From Isoetes taiwanensis (lineage: Eukaryota > Streptophyta > Lycopodiopsida > Isoetales > Isoetaceae), in NCBI GenBank assembly GCA_021234155.1, contig JAJEKV010000133.1, positions 1,576,827 to 1,640,826 on the forward strand: a stretch of DNA of 64,000 bases, given 5' to 3'. How positions within the stretch are numbered: position 1 is the stretch's first letter; each line of letters starts with the position of its first letter. A program made the translations under genes and the position numbers. The notes under the pieces are model-generated. The model saw nothing but the letters and a program-made list of their open reading frames with translations, searched no databases and was not told the DNA's origin. Shown here piece by piece: positions 1 to 10,440 of this stretch.

Positions 1-49
1 AATATATGAAAGGTTCCATACGTAAAGTTTAATTGGTTGTTTGTTACAT

Positions 50-728
50 CTATCGTGGGCTACAAGACCGACATTGCTTTTGCAAATAATTTATTAAGTA
101 GATATAACAACAACCTGTGGAGACAAAGATCGGGCAAGCAGCCCAAACGCGGTTCTAAGGTATTTGAAAGGAACAATAGATCGTGGAATAACATTTAGGG
201 ACAGAGGATGCATCATTGAGGGATTTGCAGATGCAGTCTGGGGTGGGGATGTGGGTCAAAGACATTCAACATCAGGTTATGTAGTTCTAATTGGAAAAAA
301 TCCAGTAAGCTGGAAATGTAAAAAACAGAGCACAGTGACATTATCTAGTGCAGAGGCTAAATATACAGCCATAACTTTAGCATCTAAGGAAATCATATGG
401 ATAAGAAGACTTTTAGAAGAAATTGGGATAAGAAGTGAAGAAGCAACAACTTTGTGGTCTGATAGTGCTAGTGGAATAGCAATGAGTCAAAATCTAGTGC
501 TTCATGAGAGATCGAAACATATTGAGATGAAACAGCATTTCATAAGAGAGATGGTGCAAAGAAAAATGATAGCAGTTAAGTATGTTTCTACAGAAAGACA
601 ATTAGCAGATATATTGACCAAGGCTCTGAAGGGAACCTAGATTTAACATGTTAAAAAATCTGTTAAGTGTTCAGAGAATAGAAGGAAGAAGAAGTGGTAA
701 AGAAGAAATAATGGTCGGAAAAAATTAG
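50..728 (+). pseudogene. Ty1/copia pol fragment: RT end and RNase H
   Basis: This is the C-terminal end of a copia polyprotein. The RNase H domain that degrades the RNA strand during reverse transcription is open from 164 to 640. Visible landmarks are the STSGYVV block, SSAEAKY, WSDSASGIAMS, RSKHIEM and ADILTKAL, all in copia order. Upstream, 60-163 holds a decayed version of the RT-RNase H connector ending in RYLKGT, but in shifted frames. Downstream the frame shifts again near 644 and continues as a short tail (NLLSVQRIEGR) to a stop near 726. A purine-rich run at 681-715 could be the polypurine tract, but no LTR could be paired with it. The 5' part of the element lies outside the window or is lost. 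Confidence 0.9.
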
Positions 729-1465
729 GTCTGCGGGCAGCTATTACCCGGACCTCGCCACGCACACCAGGGAACCTCAGGTACCCCCTGCCTGCCGATT
801 AGGGTTTCGCGCCGATTTTCAACTTTACAATCATGAGTTCAATCCAGGAATATTCAATGATGGGGAAGTGTAGAATTATATGTGCTATGGTTTTTATAAA
901 CCATAGAGAAGCTAATGGTCATTGAATATTATTGTTTGGTAATGGTTCGATGATTTTGAATCTTACCATTAAGCATATTTCTGGATAACCCTAAATTCTA
1001 GCTCGATGAACAGTATCCCGGGCCAGGTGGAAACAAAAGCTTTGATCTAGTCACGATTAGATCAACGAAAGTGGATATGATGATGGGGTTGCCGATTTCG
1101 GTGATCCCCTAATATATTTAAGGCCGTTCACATTGTATGTTAAAAGTGCATTGATTGTGAGAATGAATTGAATTCTGATATATTCTTTTTGGCTATAGTT
1201 CAATTTTGTGACATTGATGCAATAGGATAAGGTATTGTAGTCAGCTGATAAATTATTATCTTTCAAGCATCGCTCATCCCCTTGCATGTAGATGATGAGT
1301 TCTTGCGTGTGTTGTCTCTATTCAAGCATGGTATGAAGCGGGTCGCCACTATCTTGGCCCAATTTTCGTGCAAAGTTCCCGCCTCTCGCTGGGATGTATT
1401 CTATGGGAGAAGATCGCAAAAAATTTGCTCTTATAGTGCAAGGTGGTGTTGCCGAAAGGGTGCCA
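729..1465. other. Unassigned AT-rich DNA downstream of the copia fragment
   Basis: No convincing gene. It may include the 3' LTR of the copia remnant just upstream, but no second LTR copy is in the window to prove it. Confidence 0.3.
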
Positions 1466-1470
1466 TGGTC

Positions 1471-1544
1471 ATGAAAATATTCACAAAGGCAAGCACTTTG
1501 TCGCTTGATGAAAATATTCACAAAGGCAAGCACTTTCTCAGGTG
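1471..1544. repeat. 37-bp tandem duplication
   Basis: The word ATGAAAATATTCACAAAGGC starts at 1471 and again at 1508, giving two adjacent copies of a 37-bp unit that continues through AAGCACTTT. Confidence 0.85.
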
Positions 1545-1545
1545 T

Positions 1546-2108
1546 CGCATATGGCGATGGCTTTGGGATAGGTTGCTCCACCCTAAAGTCTCTGTACTAT
1601 GGCGGCAGTGTTATCCACAGTGTGTGTCAGGGGTTAATGCCTTCGACATCACTATGATCCCGTGACACGCAAGATGCCCGCCTGGCTTTTCTGACGCTGA
1701 GACTTTGAGCATTGTCTCTTTGATTGTTCCGAGGTTCAAGCAACAAGTGGGTCCGGCTACAAGGTTTATTTAAAAGTACATTGACCGCCGATGCATCCTC
1801 TTCACGCCCTATCCCAATGCATGGCCTCCAAGCCTAAACAAATGGCATTCCATCTTGGTTCCTGCTATTCCTATGGTCAATATGGGAGCATCGCAGCACA
1901 CCACATCTTTCGTGGCATTAATTCATTTGCACGCTAAAGGTTATTACGGTGGCCTTAAAAAGATATTTGTACCGAAGGAAGTACAACACATATTTATCCC
2001 TATGAATCCTCCCCGGAGAAAACAAGAGGATTTCGATTTTTCTCGAACACTAAGATTTGGGAAAGGGGAGGGTTCCCTTAGCACTCTCCCATCTTCGCAG
2101 ATCTTGAT
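1546..2108. other. Unassigned sequence left of tandem unit X1
   Basis: An open frame of 159 codons (1855-2334) crosses into repeat unit X1. Its first half matches no family I know, so I do not call it a gene. This flank is not shared with the second copy of the unit. Confidence 0.3.
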
Positions 2109-3079
2109 TAAGTGGAAGAATGCGTGTATCATACGGCTGCAACACTGCGGGTTAAATAGCGATGGACTAAGAAAACAAGCACAAGCAAAGAATTTCCTCG
2201 CTAAGGAAGGTGACAGACAATGTTACGGAGATCCTCAAGAATGTCACTTATGTGTCGAGTTGTTGGGTTACAAGAAAGGTGGCTACCGATGGATGTCAAC
2301 ATTACAAAGGTGTCAAAGATCTATCGGCCTCTAGGTCAAGACGTCCGCTAAAAGCAGTAGATAAGACTGAATGAGTAACGCCGCATAAAGCAGCTTTTAG
2401 CCAATTCTTAGAAATCCATCAGCTCCAAGAAGATTCAATTCTTCATATGGATGGCCCTTTGAAGGGGGGCTAAGTACAAATGTGAGTTTATATAATGTGG
2501 GTATAACAGATGTAGACAAATGCTCATTTGGATGTTCGGGTTCGAATCCATTAGCATCCATGATCATGGTTGATCACGATCTTTTGCCCCATGATCATGG
2601 AGTAATCGGCATTGGGTTAGCCCCATCATTCGCTTGTCCGTCCCTAATTAGAATGGTCGACTGGATATTGATCTCGATAGAAGCTGTATTGATGCCTCAC
2701 TTGTGAACATTGCTCTTTGGCTGGTCCGAAATGCCGCTAGGCGGTTTATGCATTGAAGGGCTTGAGATTTCTATTGCAAAACTAAAAACATGTTTAATCT
2801 GAAGTAGCATTGATGGGTTTATCGCACCATAGGCGTATGGGTAGGAGATATAACAAAATACTTGATAGACTAGGTGCTTTGGAAGGATTCTATTCCTTCT
2901 TTAGATGCATTCGCCAACAAGGATGGGATAGAGGAAAATGATGCCGCATAATGTTGCTGCAAATGTGGCGCTTATTTAATGTTAACTATATCAGTATCAA
3001 GTGGGGGTTCTAGGTGTGGAAAAGGAGTTGCCTCTCTATAGTTCCCATTGGAGAAGATTCATGATCCCCATATAGTATC
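2109..3079 (+). repeat. Tandem unit X, first copy (interrupted)
   Basis: This stretch is collinear with 19943-20918. Shared landmarks include a CHLCVELL-YKKGGYRWMSTLQ peptide, two CCATGATCATGG palindromes and a long shared coding-like tract near the end. The unit stops at TATAGTATC, exactly where the 5' LTR begins. The missing last ~50 bp (CACATGGTGGGG...GCATTGG) is found right after the 3' LTR at 19895-19942. So the element at 3080-19890 split this copy. The encoded peptide is unrecognised; in this copy it carries more stops and frameshifts than the second copy. Confidence 0.8.
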
Positions 3080-4595
3080 TCCCGGCGGACGCTCCAAAGA
3101 TAACATGGCATATGAATATGAATACGATATTATATTGACATCGCCATTTACATCTACGATCAGAAGGGGGTAGTACCCTAGGGTACGACTTGTGAATCAT
3201 TATATTGCACATGTTAAAGCAACATGTGAATATAATCCCTTTTGCCACGTGGCAATGACCCATTGACCAAAAAGGGACCAGCCCTAAATGCGGAGATAAA
3301 GGGGCCCTCGAAGTCCTGGATTGAGCAAGAGGATGCATTAAAACCGAACGGAAGAATAGAAGTCGGATCTCCTAGGTTGCACCGATCCAAGATCGCCAGA
3401 ATTAGATCATTTAAAGATGAAATTGTGGGAGTGGGAACCGCCAAGATGCGGGTGAGCGCTGATTCGATAGGTAGATCCGAAGTTATCAGGCCTCTTTCAA
3501 GAGTTTAGCATTCATTCTTAGCTATAGGCGCACCCCTACAGCCTCAAGAATGATAGACACTAACAAAGGAACCTAACCATGTATGATTAGGTAGATTAGA
3601 ATAGATGTATTCTATTATTTTCAGTTCTCAAGATGATGATGTTTTGACATTCTATGCCCATTCTTGTGTATTGGGAAGGGGGTAGAGACCCGTGAGCCCA
3701 AGTAGTTGTATGATCATAGTTTTAGCCCATTAATTCCCACCACGCGGCTGCGGCATAAGAGCCCGCCCGGGCCGTGGGTGGCGGAGCTCAGACCGGCCGA
3801 CAAGGAAGGGCTTGTTCTGGATCACGCTGATCCCTCCGGGTGAGCTTTACTCACCGGGAACATTGTGGGCTAGGCCTAATACCCCCGCACCGCAGGCGGG
3901 CGTGGTATGGGCCTCGACACCCTTAGGTGATGCGCCATCTTCTAGGGGTTCAAGTCGGAAGCAAAGGGCTCTCTAGCTCGCCTCGGGATTGGCATGAACC
4001 TTCCCTCGAGGGAGAGTGATCTTCTCCCCGCCTCATCGAGTCGGGGAGATGTAACTCAAAGAGTAGCCCCTTTGGCTATGAACCCGGGCTGGCTACAGCT
4101 GGCCAAGTTCCAATATTTTTTCAGCCTATCCGGCAAAGTATTGTGGGAGGGGTGGATGGAGTGGACTACCCAATGACCATGTTTCTATGCCGCCCAAATC
4201 CATTTGCCATGAATTTCGCCTCGGCATTGTTATCCGTCAGACCCAAGCCGCCGGCCTTTTCCCCAAGAGTCCGGAGCCCCGGGTAGGATTTCTATGTTAT
4301 GTTGATGTACCGACATGTGTTGTTGCAGCCCATCGCGGATATGGTGGACCATCCTTCGAGGTGGGTATGTTATTGTTGATTGATGTCATGTGCTCATGTG
4401 TGTTTACGCCGGCAGCTAGATCGATCCCCGAGGGAGACCGGATGAATGGCACGCCCATTCTTCCTTCGCCGAGTTCTTGGCCACCAAAGAAGAGCCCGAT
4501 GTTAGGTGGACGCCTCATGTCGCTGGAGCGATGTCGGTTTGAGGGATGATCTCCAGCTTTGTATAACGACGGCATCGATAGGAGCCGGGGTCACA
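3080..4595 (+). repeat. 5' LTR of the large gypsy-like element
   Basis: About 1,516 bp, collinear with 18367-19890. Anchors are the AGATAACAT block near the start, GGTAGTACCCTAGGGTACGA, the CATGTGAATATAATCCCTTTTG block, GTATGATCATAGTTTTAGCC and the end at GGGGTCACA. Long perfect blocks alternate with hypervariable CG-rich words. The first bases (TCCCGGCGGACGC) differ from TGGGACGCTGG in the other copy, so the canonical TG start has decayed here. The end retains CA. Confidence 0.8.
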
Positions 4596-4596
4596 A

Positions 4597-4608
4597 TGGT
4601 ATCAGAGC
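4597..4608 (+). other. Primer-binding site, initiator tRNA-Met
   Basis: TGGTATCAGAGC matches the complement of the 3' end of plant initiator tRNA-Met, the usual minus-strand primer for plant LTR elements. It lies one base after the LTR end. This marks the LTR as a 5' LTR and sets the element's orientation. Confidence 0.93.
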
Positions 4609-4850
4609 TTTGATCTTGGCGTATCAAGATCGTTAATCGATCGTATTCCTATAGGAACTAACTAATCTAGACATTCAGTCTTGGAGATAAAAGCCCAAGC
4701 ACGAACCTCGAGTAGTGGGAAAACTTTTTTTCCCATGAATAAAATTAATAACTATCTAGAATTAGGATAATTAGAGAACATAATTTAGATGAAGTAGATT
4801 GAAGAAAAGTCGCCTAAGGAAGTCTAGTAAATTTTAGATATTTTGACCGA

Positions 4851-4921
4851 CACCTTCCAAGGATGCGCCAGAGCATGTTAGGTCCAGACCTAACTGGTCT
4901 CTCAAGATGCTTAGAGGGGTC
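4851..4921. repeat. Double inverted-repeat module, copy 1
   Basis: A 70-bp imperfect palindrome. The outer arms are a CCTCTAAGGATGC-like left arm and GATGCTTAGAGGGG on the right. At its heart is GTTAGGTC-CA-GACCTAAC (4877-4894), a perfect 8-bp stem with a 2-base loop. The left outer arm is partly decayed (CCTTCCAAGGATGC). Confidence 0.88.
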
Positions 4922-5060
4922 ACCCCATATGAACCCTAGAAGGGCCTTAGGGAGCCTCAAATTGTAAAATAAAGATGAAATTCCGCTTGAAAAGCTCTCG
5001 AAGTTATCTAGATTTGAGTGTTAAGACACGTAAAAACATTAAGTAAAAGTCATTTTGGAG

Positions 5061-5137
5061 CAACACCTCTAAGGATGTGCTGCATACACTAGTTAGGTCA
5101 TGACCTAACACCTTTCACAAGATGCTTAGAGGGGTCC
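5061..5137. repeat. Double inverted-repeat module, copy 2
   Basis: Same design as copy 1, with CACCTCTAAGGATG on the left and GATGCTTAGAGGGGTC on the right. The inner hairpin GTTAGGTCATGACCTAAC (5092-5109) is a perfect 18-base palindrome. Confidence 0.9.
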
Positions 5138-5274
5138 CCAAAGTAACTTTGAAATTTGATCAAACTTACTCAAAGTGAAAAGTAATGATAGAATCTGGCT
5201 TAGAATGCTTCAATTAGTTGGAAATGCATGTTAATTTGTTTAAATTGATAAGTTTAAAAAAAAAGGACCAACAC

Positions 5275-5344
5275 CTCTAAGGATGCGCTTAGGGCATAGT
5301 TAGGTCCGACCTAATACCTTCCTCAAGCAAGATGCTTAGAGGGC
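5275..5344. repeat. Double inverted-repeat module, copy 3
   Basis: Begins GACCAACACCTCTAAGGATG, with inner TTAGGTCCGACCTAA and a closing GATGCTTAGAGGG. It is the last module before the TATA-like box at 5453, about 110 bp away. Confidence 0.88.
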
Positions 5345-5452
5345 TTCGGTTTAAAATGGTTGGAGAAGACCTAGCTTCAATTCGAGATATGGAGGATTTC
5401 ATCAACAAACCAAGAAAATAAGCAACTAGGCCAAACCCCTAAAATTTTAACC

Positions 5453-5460
5453 CTATAAAT
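5453..5460 (+). promoter_or_regulatory. TATA-like box upstream of the H3-like ORF
   Basis: CCCTATAAAT lies about 110 bp before the first downstream ATG, at 5563, which opens the H3-like ORF. The flanking block (AACCCCTAAAATTTTAACCC) recurs at the second TATA-like box near 7302, so the two promoter-like modules are paralogous. Confidence 0.55.
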
Positions 5461-5562
5461 CAGTGCACTTAGACCTCATTTTTAGGGTTTTTCAAATTGT
5501 TTTTTCGAGCTCGTCCCCAATAGGCGCATCTTCTGCATCTCATCCAATCAATCTCGCCAAAT

Positions 5563-6687
5563 ATGGCTAGGACGAAGCAGACCGCATCAATGGTAAGCAA
5601 CGACGATAGGCCCAAAGCCCTGTGTCCTCGCCCGAAAGCAAAACTCAAAGATGCCAAGAGAGATTGAAGGCCGACATGGAGAGGCGAATCAGATACTCAC
5701 CGGAATCTAGAGAAGAGGTGGAAGAAAGAGGAGAAGACAAAGAAGAAAGAGGAGAAGGCAAAGAAGAAAGCACGTAAAAAAGCAAACCGAGGAGGCTTAA
5801 CAAGACCAATGGCGGAACAAAGGTCAAGAACGGGAAGAAAAGACATGAAGGGCAAGGGAGTGATGACTAAGAGCCACCAAAGAAGAGGAAGAGGAGGTCG
5901 GGTCGGCATCGCCATCGGCGAATCCAACGGCGAAGATCTAACCAACCCTCATCGCCATCGTAAGATTCGTAATGCTAACTTTTGGATAAGGTATTTGACG
6001 GAATTGGAGAATCCCCCTCTAAAAAAATAAGCGTAAGCCGCCATCCCGAGCCCGCAGGAACCCTTAAGAAGAGAGACGCAAACCCCCTGTGACCGGCTGC
6101 AACCACATGTTGAAGTATTCGCCGCTGCTCCACCGCTCCAAGAATGGCAAGAGGCGAAAGGCCAGATGCGCAAAGCGCCGCGAAAGAAGTTTTCCAACGT
6201 GAACGCCGTGGACTCGCATAACTTTTAGGGCCCGAAAGGAGATATAAGAAGGAGTTGGCAGATTACGACGCATACAAAAAGATACAGTGCCTACTACAAC
6301 GCGAACAAGGTGAAATTCATTGAAGGAGGGCGACCCACACGCGAGATGGCTCACCGAAACCCCACCAACTTCCTCCGACCCCCACGTAAGCCCATAAGAA
6401 GATCCCAGAATTTAGTGTTTGCTTTATGGTGAAACCGACACTTCCAACGGTTACGGATTTTTTATCCCCTGGGCTGCATTCCGTAGATTTGTCCGAGAAA
6501 TTGTGGGAATGGGATTCAAAGAAGTTTAGCAACCAACGACATGTTACTCGCTTTGCAAGAAGCAGCGGAGATGGAGGTAGTACAACACTTCGAAGACTCA
6601 TTGGCATGCACACTCCACGCAAAAAGAGTCACTGTGACTCCAAAGGATATGAGACTGGCAAAATACATCAAGAGGACAGATAAATAG
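5563..6687 (+). pseudogene. Histone H3-like protein gene, frameshifted
   Basis: The first ATG after the TATA box opens MARTKQTA, identical to the start of histone H3. A basic, lysine-rich stretch follows (to 6030) with one in-frame TGA at 5665. The far end is a clear H3 histone-fold core: FRRFVREI near 6480 (frame 2), then, back in the starting frame from about 6541, ALQEAAE, FEDS, HAKRVTVTPKD and LAKYI, ending at TAG 6685. The ALQEA, FED, HAKRVT and PKD residues are hallmarks of H3 alpha-2/alpha-3 and loop 2. FFIPWAAF before VREI and ALQEAAE are closer to CENH3 than to canonical H3. KAPRK near 6170 and RP...PIRRSQ near 6385 also resemble H3 tail and alpha-N words. The span of about 375 codons is far longer than H3 (about 136), so a fusion, a tail expansion or introns are possible. 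The GTAAGC after codon 10 could be a splice donor. About four stops and one frameshift break it. Confidence 0.75.
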
Positions 6688-6832
6688 AACAGAAGCTACT
6701 TTTTGTAACTAACAGGCTTATATGTAAAGTGTGAAAATTTTGAATAATAAGGATATATAGTTGTTTAAAATGTGCATTGGAGTAAATATAGTAGCAGTTA
6801 AGGAGCAAATGGAAAATTTTGAGTAAAAAGAG

Positions 6833-6909
6833 GCCAATACCTCTAAGGTGCACCAGGGCATAGTTAGGTCTGGACCTAACACCCTCCTCGCGCATGCTTA
6901 GAGGGGTCC
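6833..6909. repeat. Double inverted-repeat module, copy 4
   Basis: CACCTCTAAGG-type left arm (decayed to ATACCTCTAAGGTGCACC), inner GTTAGGTCTGGACCTAAC (perfect 8-bp stem) and closing GCGCATGCTTAGAGGGGTCC. It starts the second promoter-like module, 146 bp after the H3-like stop codon. Confidence 0.88.
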
Positions 6910-7043
6910 AGCCCGCTGGACCATTGATCAGCCACTTACCTGCTCCAAATGAATTAAATAAGCAAACAAACTTGCAGTTCAGAAGAAAATAAGTATGAAT
7001 TCACATCTTTAAATTTGTTTTTGGCATCCATTGGACATAAAAA

Positions 7044-7123
7044 GACCAACACCTCCAAGGGTGCGCCAGAGGCCACTTAGGTCCCAACCTAACTATGCTC
7101 TCGCGCATGCTTAGAGGGGTCCG
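7044..7123. repeat. Double inverted-repeat module, copy 5
   Basis: GACCAACACCTCCAAGGGTG left arm, inner TTAGGTCCCAACCTAA and closing GCGCATGCTTAGAGGGGTCC. It lies about 180 bp before the second TATA-like box. Confidence 0.86.
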
Positions 7124-7300
7124 ACCTTTCAAGGTCCATAACTTGTCCTAGACATATCCAAATCGGCCAAAATTTGTTGCATTAGAACCCGAAAACTGTA
7201 TAGAATCCATTTCTAGCTCCAAATTAACCTAGGAACATCAAACTTTATCTCAAAATGCCAAAAGTTTTAGAAACCCTAAAAATTTTAGGGTACAAGATCC

Positions 7301-7309
7301 CTATAAATA
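7301..7309 (+). promoter_or_regulatory. TATA-like box of the second promoter-like module
   Basis: CCCTATAAATACC, preceded by AAACCCTAAAAATTTTAGGG as at the first box. The first ATG downstream is at 7421, a spacing close to that of the first module. Confidence 0.5.
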
Positions 7310-7420
7310 CCCTCATAACCCCTAACCCACACCTATAAAGTTGTTTCCTCGCACCTGCCATCTTCCAGCCTCCTTAAGCTTTCCAGCGCTTTTTGATATC
7401 GACAAAGACGCTTTCTCCTC

Positions 7421-8520
7421 ATGGCTACATCATCCTTCATCAGTTGGTACAACGCCTCCCCACATTGCTCGTAGATGTTAACCTAGTATTCCAACTTTTC
7501 CATAAAGAATTTGACTTGTCAAGAACCCCCCAATTCAAACCCATTCTACCAACAAGTTCTGGTAAGAATTCCAAGAGAAAGTAGCTCCTAGCTTGCAAGA
7601 AATAACCCCATGCATAGGGTACTTTGTACCAAAGACTGCCTTGCAAACAACCCTTAGTCATATACCCAACATTGCAAAATTGTCAGTATCAGAACCGAAA
7701 GCCACCCAACTACATGACCCCGGAAAGCAAAGAATGTAAAAGAGATTTTTCTCTTACAACACGCCTTTAGCACTATATTTATTCTATAGGGCCCAAACCG
7801 TGGTAGGAGAGCCATCAATCCAAGCCCACTAGAGATCACACACCCTTGACCCCTAAGCAGCAGACGAGCAACTATCGCTTGAGTATGAGCACCAAACCGG
7901 AATCATCCAAAGCAAGAGAGGACTCAGAGGATGAAAGTGAAGATGAAATGGAAGTGGACCCGTGAGGAAGAACGCCGCGGGCGTAACAACATATTGGCCG
8001 CTTCGGTTTCCATGGGCACACCTAGGATAGCACAACCAATCGAAGTTGGGAACAAACAAGCCTAGCGCTAGATCATAGTCGGAAGGGCAGGGAATATTTG
8101 ACCCTAAACGATATCAAAACCTTCCCCGAATGCAGGGACGTGAGGCTATCGATCGACGGTCTTCTCCACCCCCGCAAAGAATCTGCATTCTGGATGACTT
8201 CATCGACCAAGAAATCGATGAATTTCCTCGTGGAAGGTAAGGGAACAGCCACTTACACAGACACACGATCTCGACATCGGCTCACAAGACCATCGAGGCA
8301 TGATGAATGAAGAGCAACACGATGTAAGAAGAGTTGTGGCACCCAAGAACGATGGGAATAAGAGGGAAGACAACAAGAGCACTTCTGTCTATTGGGTGAG
8401 GGTGAGGAGATATGCCCAACAACTAGGTGATGACTTCGGTACCGTACTCCTAACAAGAATTAGAAGAGAAGAAGCCGATCATATCTCCGAAGCATGAGGG
8501 ACATCAAACGCCCAAGGTAG
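7421..8520 (+). pseudogene. Decayed ORF behind the second promoter module, unknown
   Basis: The first ATG after the TATA-like box reads MATSSFISWYNASPH and then stops at 7472. Later pieces in several frames include an acidic run, EDSEDESEDEMEVD near 7915-7960, and a segment LSIDGLLHPRKESAFW near 8140-8195. By position between the LTR and the interior it could be a gag-like structural protein, but no CCHC knuckle or gag fold is recognisable. I treat it as an unidentified, frameshifted coding region of the LTR element. Confidence 0.35.
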
Positions 8521-10240
8521 AAGCATTCACACCTTAACGACAAGGATAGCAACCTAAGCACCTTCATCGGCAAAAGAGAGTTCAAGATAATAGCCGTGCT
8601 ATTCAACGCCAAGAGTATATCTAAGGTGTAATTTCTTCAACTCAAGGGTCAAGTGGGCGCAGTATAAGGATCTATCATCCCCGACAACATAGCCAGCAGT
8701 GGAAGAGAGCCAGGATGCTTTTAATGCCGTAGAGACCGACATGCATAGAGGGACAAAAGGCTGAATCGAAGTCGGAGAGAGGTGCTAGCAACCCACTTCT
8801 TCCATGAGCCCCTAGAGGCAACAGAGGATCAAAACGAAAGCACAATCAAAGCCACGGAAGGTACCTCAAGACAAGAAGAGATAGCACTATGGAAGAACGG
8901 GATAACGCCCAACGTGATTGAGGGGATCAAACAAGTAAGATTGGGAGCTCGATGGAGAAGCAACTAGGGCGAAGCCGAAGCCGATGACTTGCACGCTGAC
9001 TTGCATGCAACTTGGTGAACCCAAGGATCGAATTTATTCAAAGAACAACAGTAGAAGAGAACAACTCCAGAGGAGTATAGCCAAAGGAATCGCCAAGACA
9101 CCAAGAGACGCCTTCAAATAGCTTCAAGCATCATGAAGGGGGGGGGAACAATTACAAAAAGCCCAAGAGCAGGATCGTGAAAGCACTCAAAAATGTCAAA
9201 AGCTGGCCAATCCACCAAAGACACCTTTAGTTAGAATGTGATGCAAAAGCGGTTGTGCCATAGCCGACAAACACCGTGAGAGGGCCCAAGTATATCAACA
9301 AGTTACCCCGAGTAATGAGCCGACATACAAATAGGAGGATATATATCGTCAACACCATTGCAACGGAGGAACACCGGCGATATTGCTAAGGAGTAGGTGT
9401 GCAACCTCAAGGAGGCACAAGGGGACCTAAGAGCTCTAATAGTAATTGTAATTATGTAAGTTATATGCTTTGCATATATAGTTCCTTTGTTATTCCTTCC
9501 TCCCATAGCGAACAGAGCAAAGGAAGAGATGTCGTGCAATTCTATGTGGGTGAAGTAATCAACATCCTCAACACTCTTCGCAACAAGAGGACTCGACGAT
9601 GAGACATCGATGGAGTCGAAGAAACAATATCTCCATACACAAGCCGCCTTTACGCCAAGACAAATAGTTCAAGATGAAAGATTTTTTTTTTTTTTTTCCG
9701 CCACCTTCGGAAGCTTTTGAAAACCCAAGCTGGAAGATTTCAAGTGATCAACTACATACCATCAAAGCCACCAAAGAATGAGAGGCTTCTAATCTAACAA
9801 AGTCAACCCTACATAAAGAGGAGCCAATCACAAGAGAGAGACCTAAGTATCGAAGCGATTTTAAGAACGGGGCCACCTTGCTACTTCAAGGTGCAACGAG
9901 TGGATAAGCTTCTAGTACAGGATCTAAGGCCATGGGGCCTAGTAGGTTAAATGTATAGACTGTGAATATCCATATTGGATTGTGAAGGCATTTCCATATT
10001 GCTAAGGAAATAGAGAGGGAGTACCTATAATTATACACGCATTGTTAAATGCATCGGCCCAACATATTGAAACCATTTGCGCCCAAAGATATGCCCATGT
10101 CCGAAAGCAAAGGCACATCGATCTTAGATGCTCGGACACGCCGCCTACATCGGGCCATCGCGATCACCGTAGCCGGACCGGGAGCTACATCCCGGCATTT
10201 CAAATACCGGCCGACTTGCTCTTCTCTCGGGGCATGGTAT
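8521..10240. other. Interior of the LTR element, no recognisable domain
   Basis: Purine-rich, coding-like composition with short open frames in all frames and no motif I can name. A G-run sits near 9140 and a T-run at 9681-9697. Confidence 0.3.
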
Positions 10241-10252
10241 TTGAGAGCCTAC

Positions 10253-10440
10253 CTAGGGTTTTTCCGCCCAAGTGGGAGTTTTTCATCCCGGTAGTAGGGT
10301 TCCCACCGCATGCTTACATTGTTTGTTTTTGGTGTTGGGGTTTTTGGCTTTTTTGCCTGTTCTCTGCATGTACCGTCTCATAGGCCTCTAGCCTCCGTGG
10401 ACGTTAAAATAAACTTCCTTCCTTCCTTCCTTCCTTCCTT
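10253..10440 (+). mobile_element. LINE 3' end with (CTTC)n tail
   Basis: This piece shares the 3' end of the LINE at 36.8-41.2 kb: GGTTTTTCC, a short GC stem, TTTTTCATCCCGGTAGTA, then TCATAGGCCTCTAGCCTCCG, GTGGACGTTAAAAT and a simple-repeat tail. Here the tail is (CTTC)n at 10414-10440, while the other copy has (ATTCT)n. Only the 3' untranslated end is convincing, as expected of a 5'-truncated insertion. Confidence 0.72.

Noticed and set aside
2545-2560. GGGTTCGAATCC in unit X, similar to a tRNA T-arm or SINE B box (also at 20370)
   Set aside because: The flanking stem does not pair, no A box is at the right distance, and no tail follows. Likely chance.
6180-6330. HMG-box-like words (KRYSAYYNANKVKF; ERRYKKELADYDAYKK) inside the H3-like region
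   Set aside because: They fall in different frames and lack the tryptophan and proline anchors of an HMG box.
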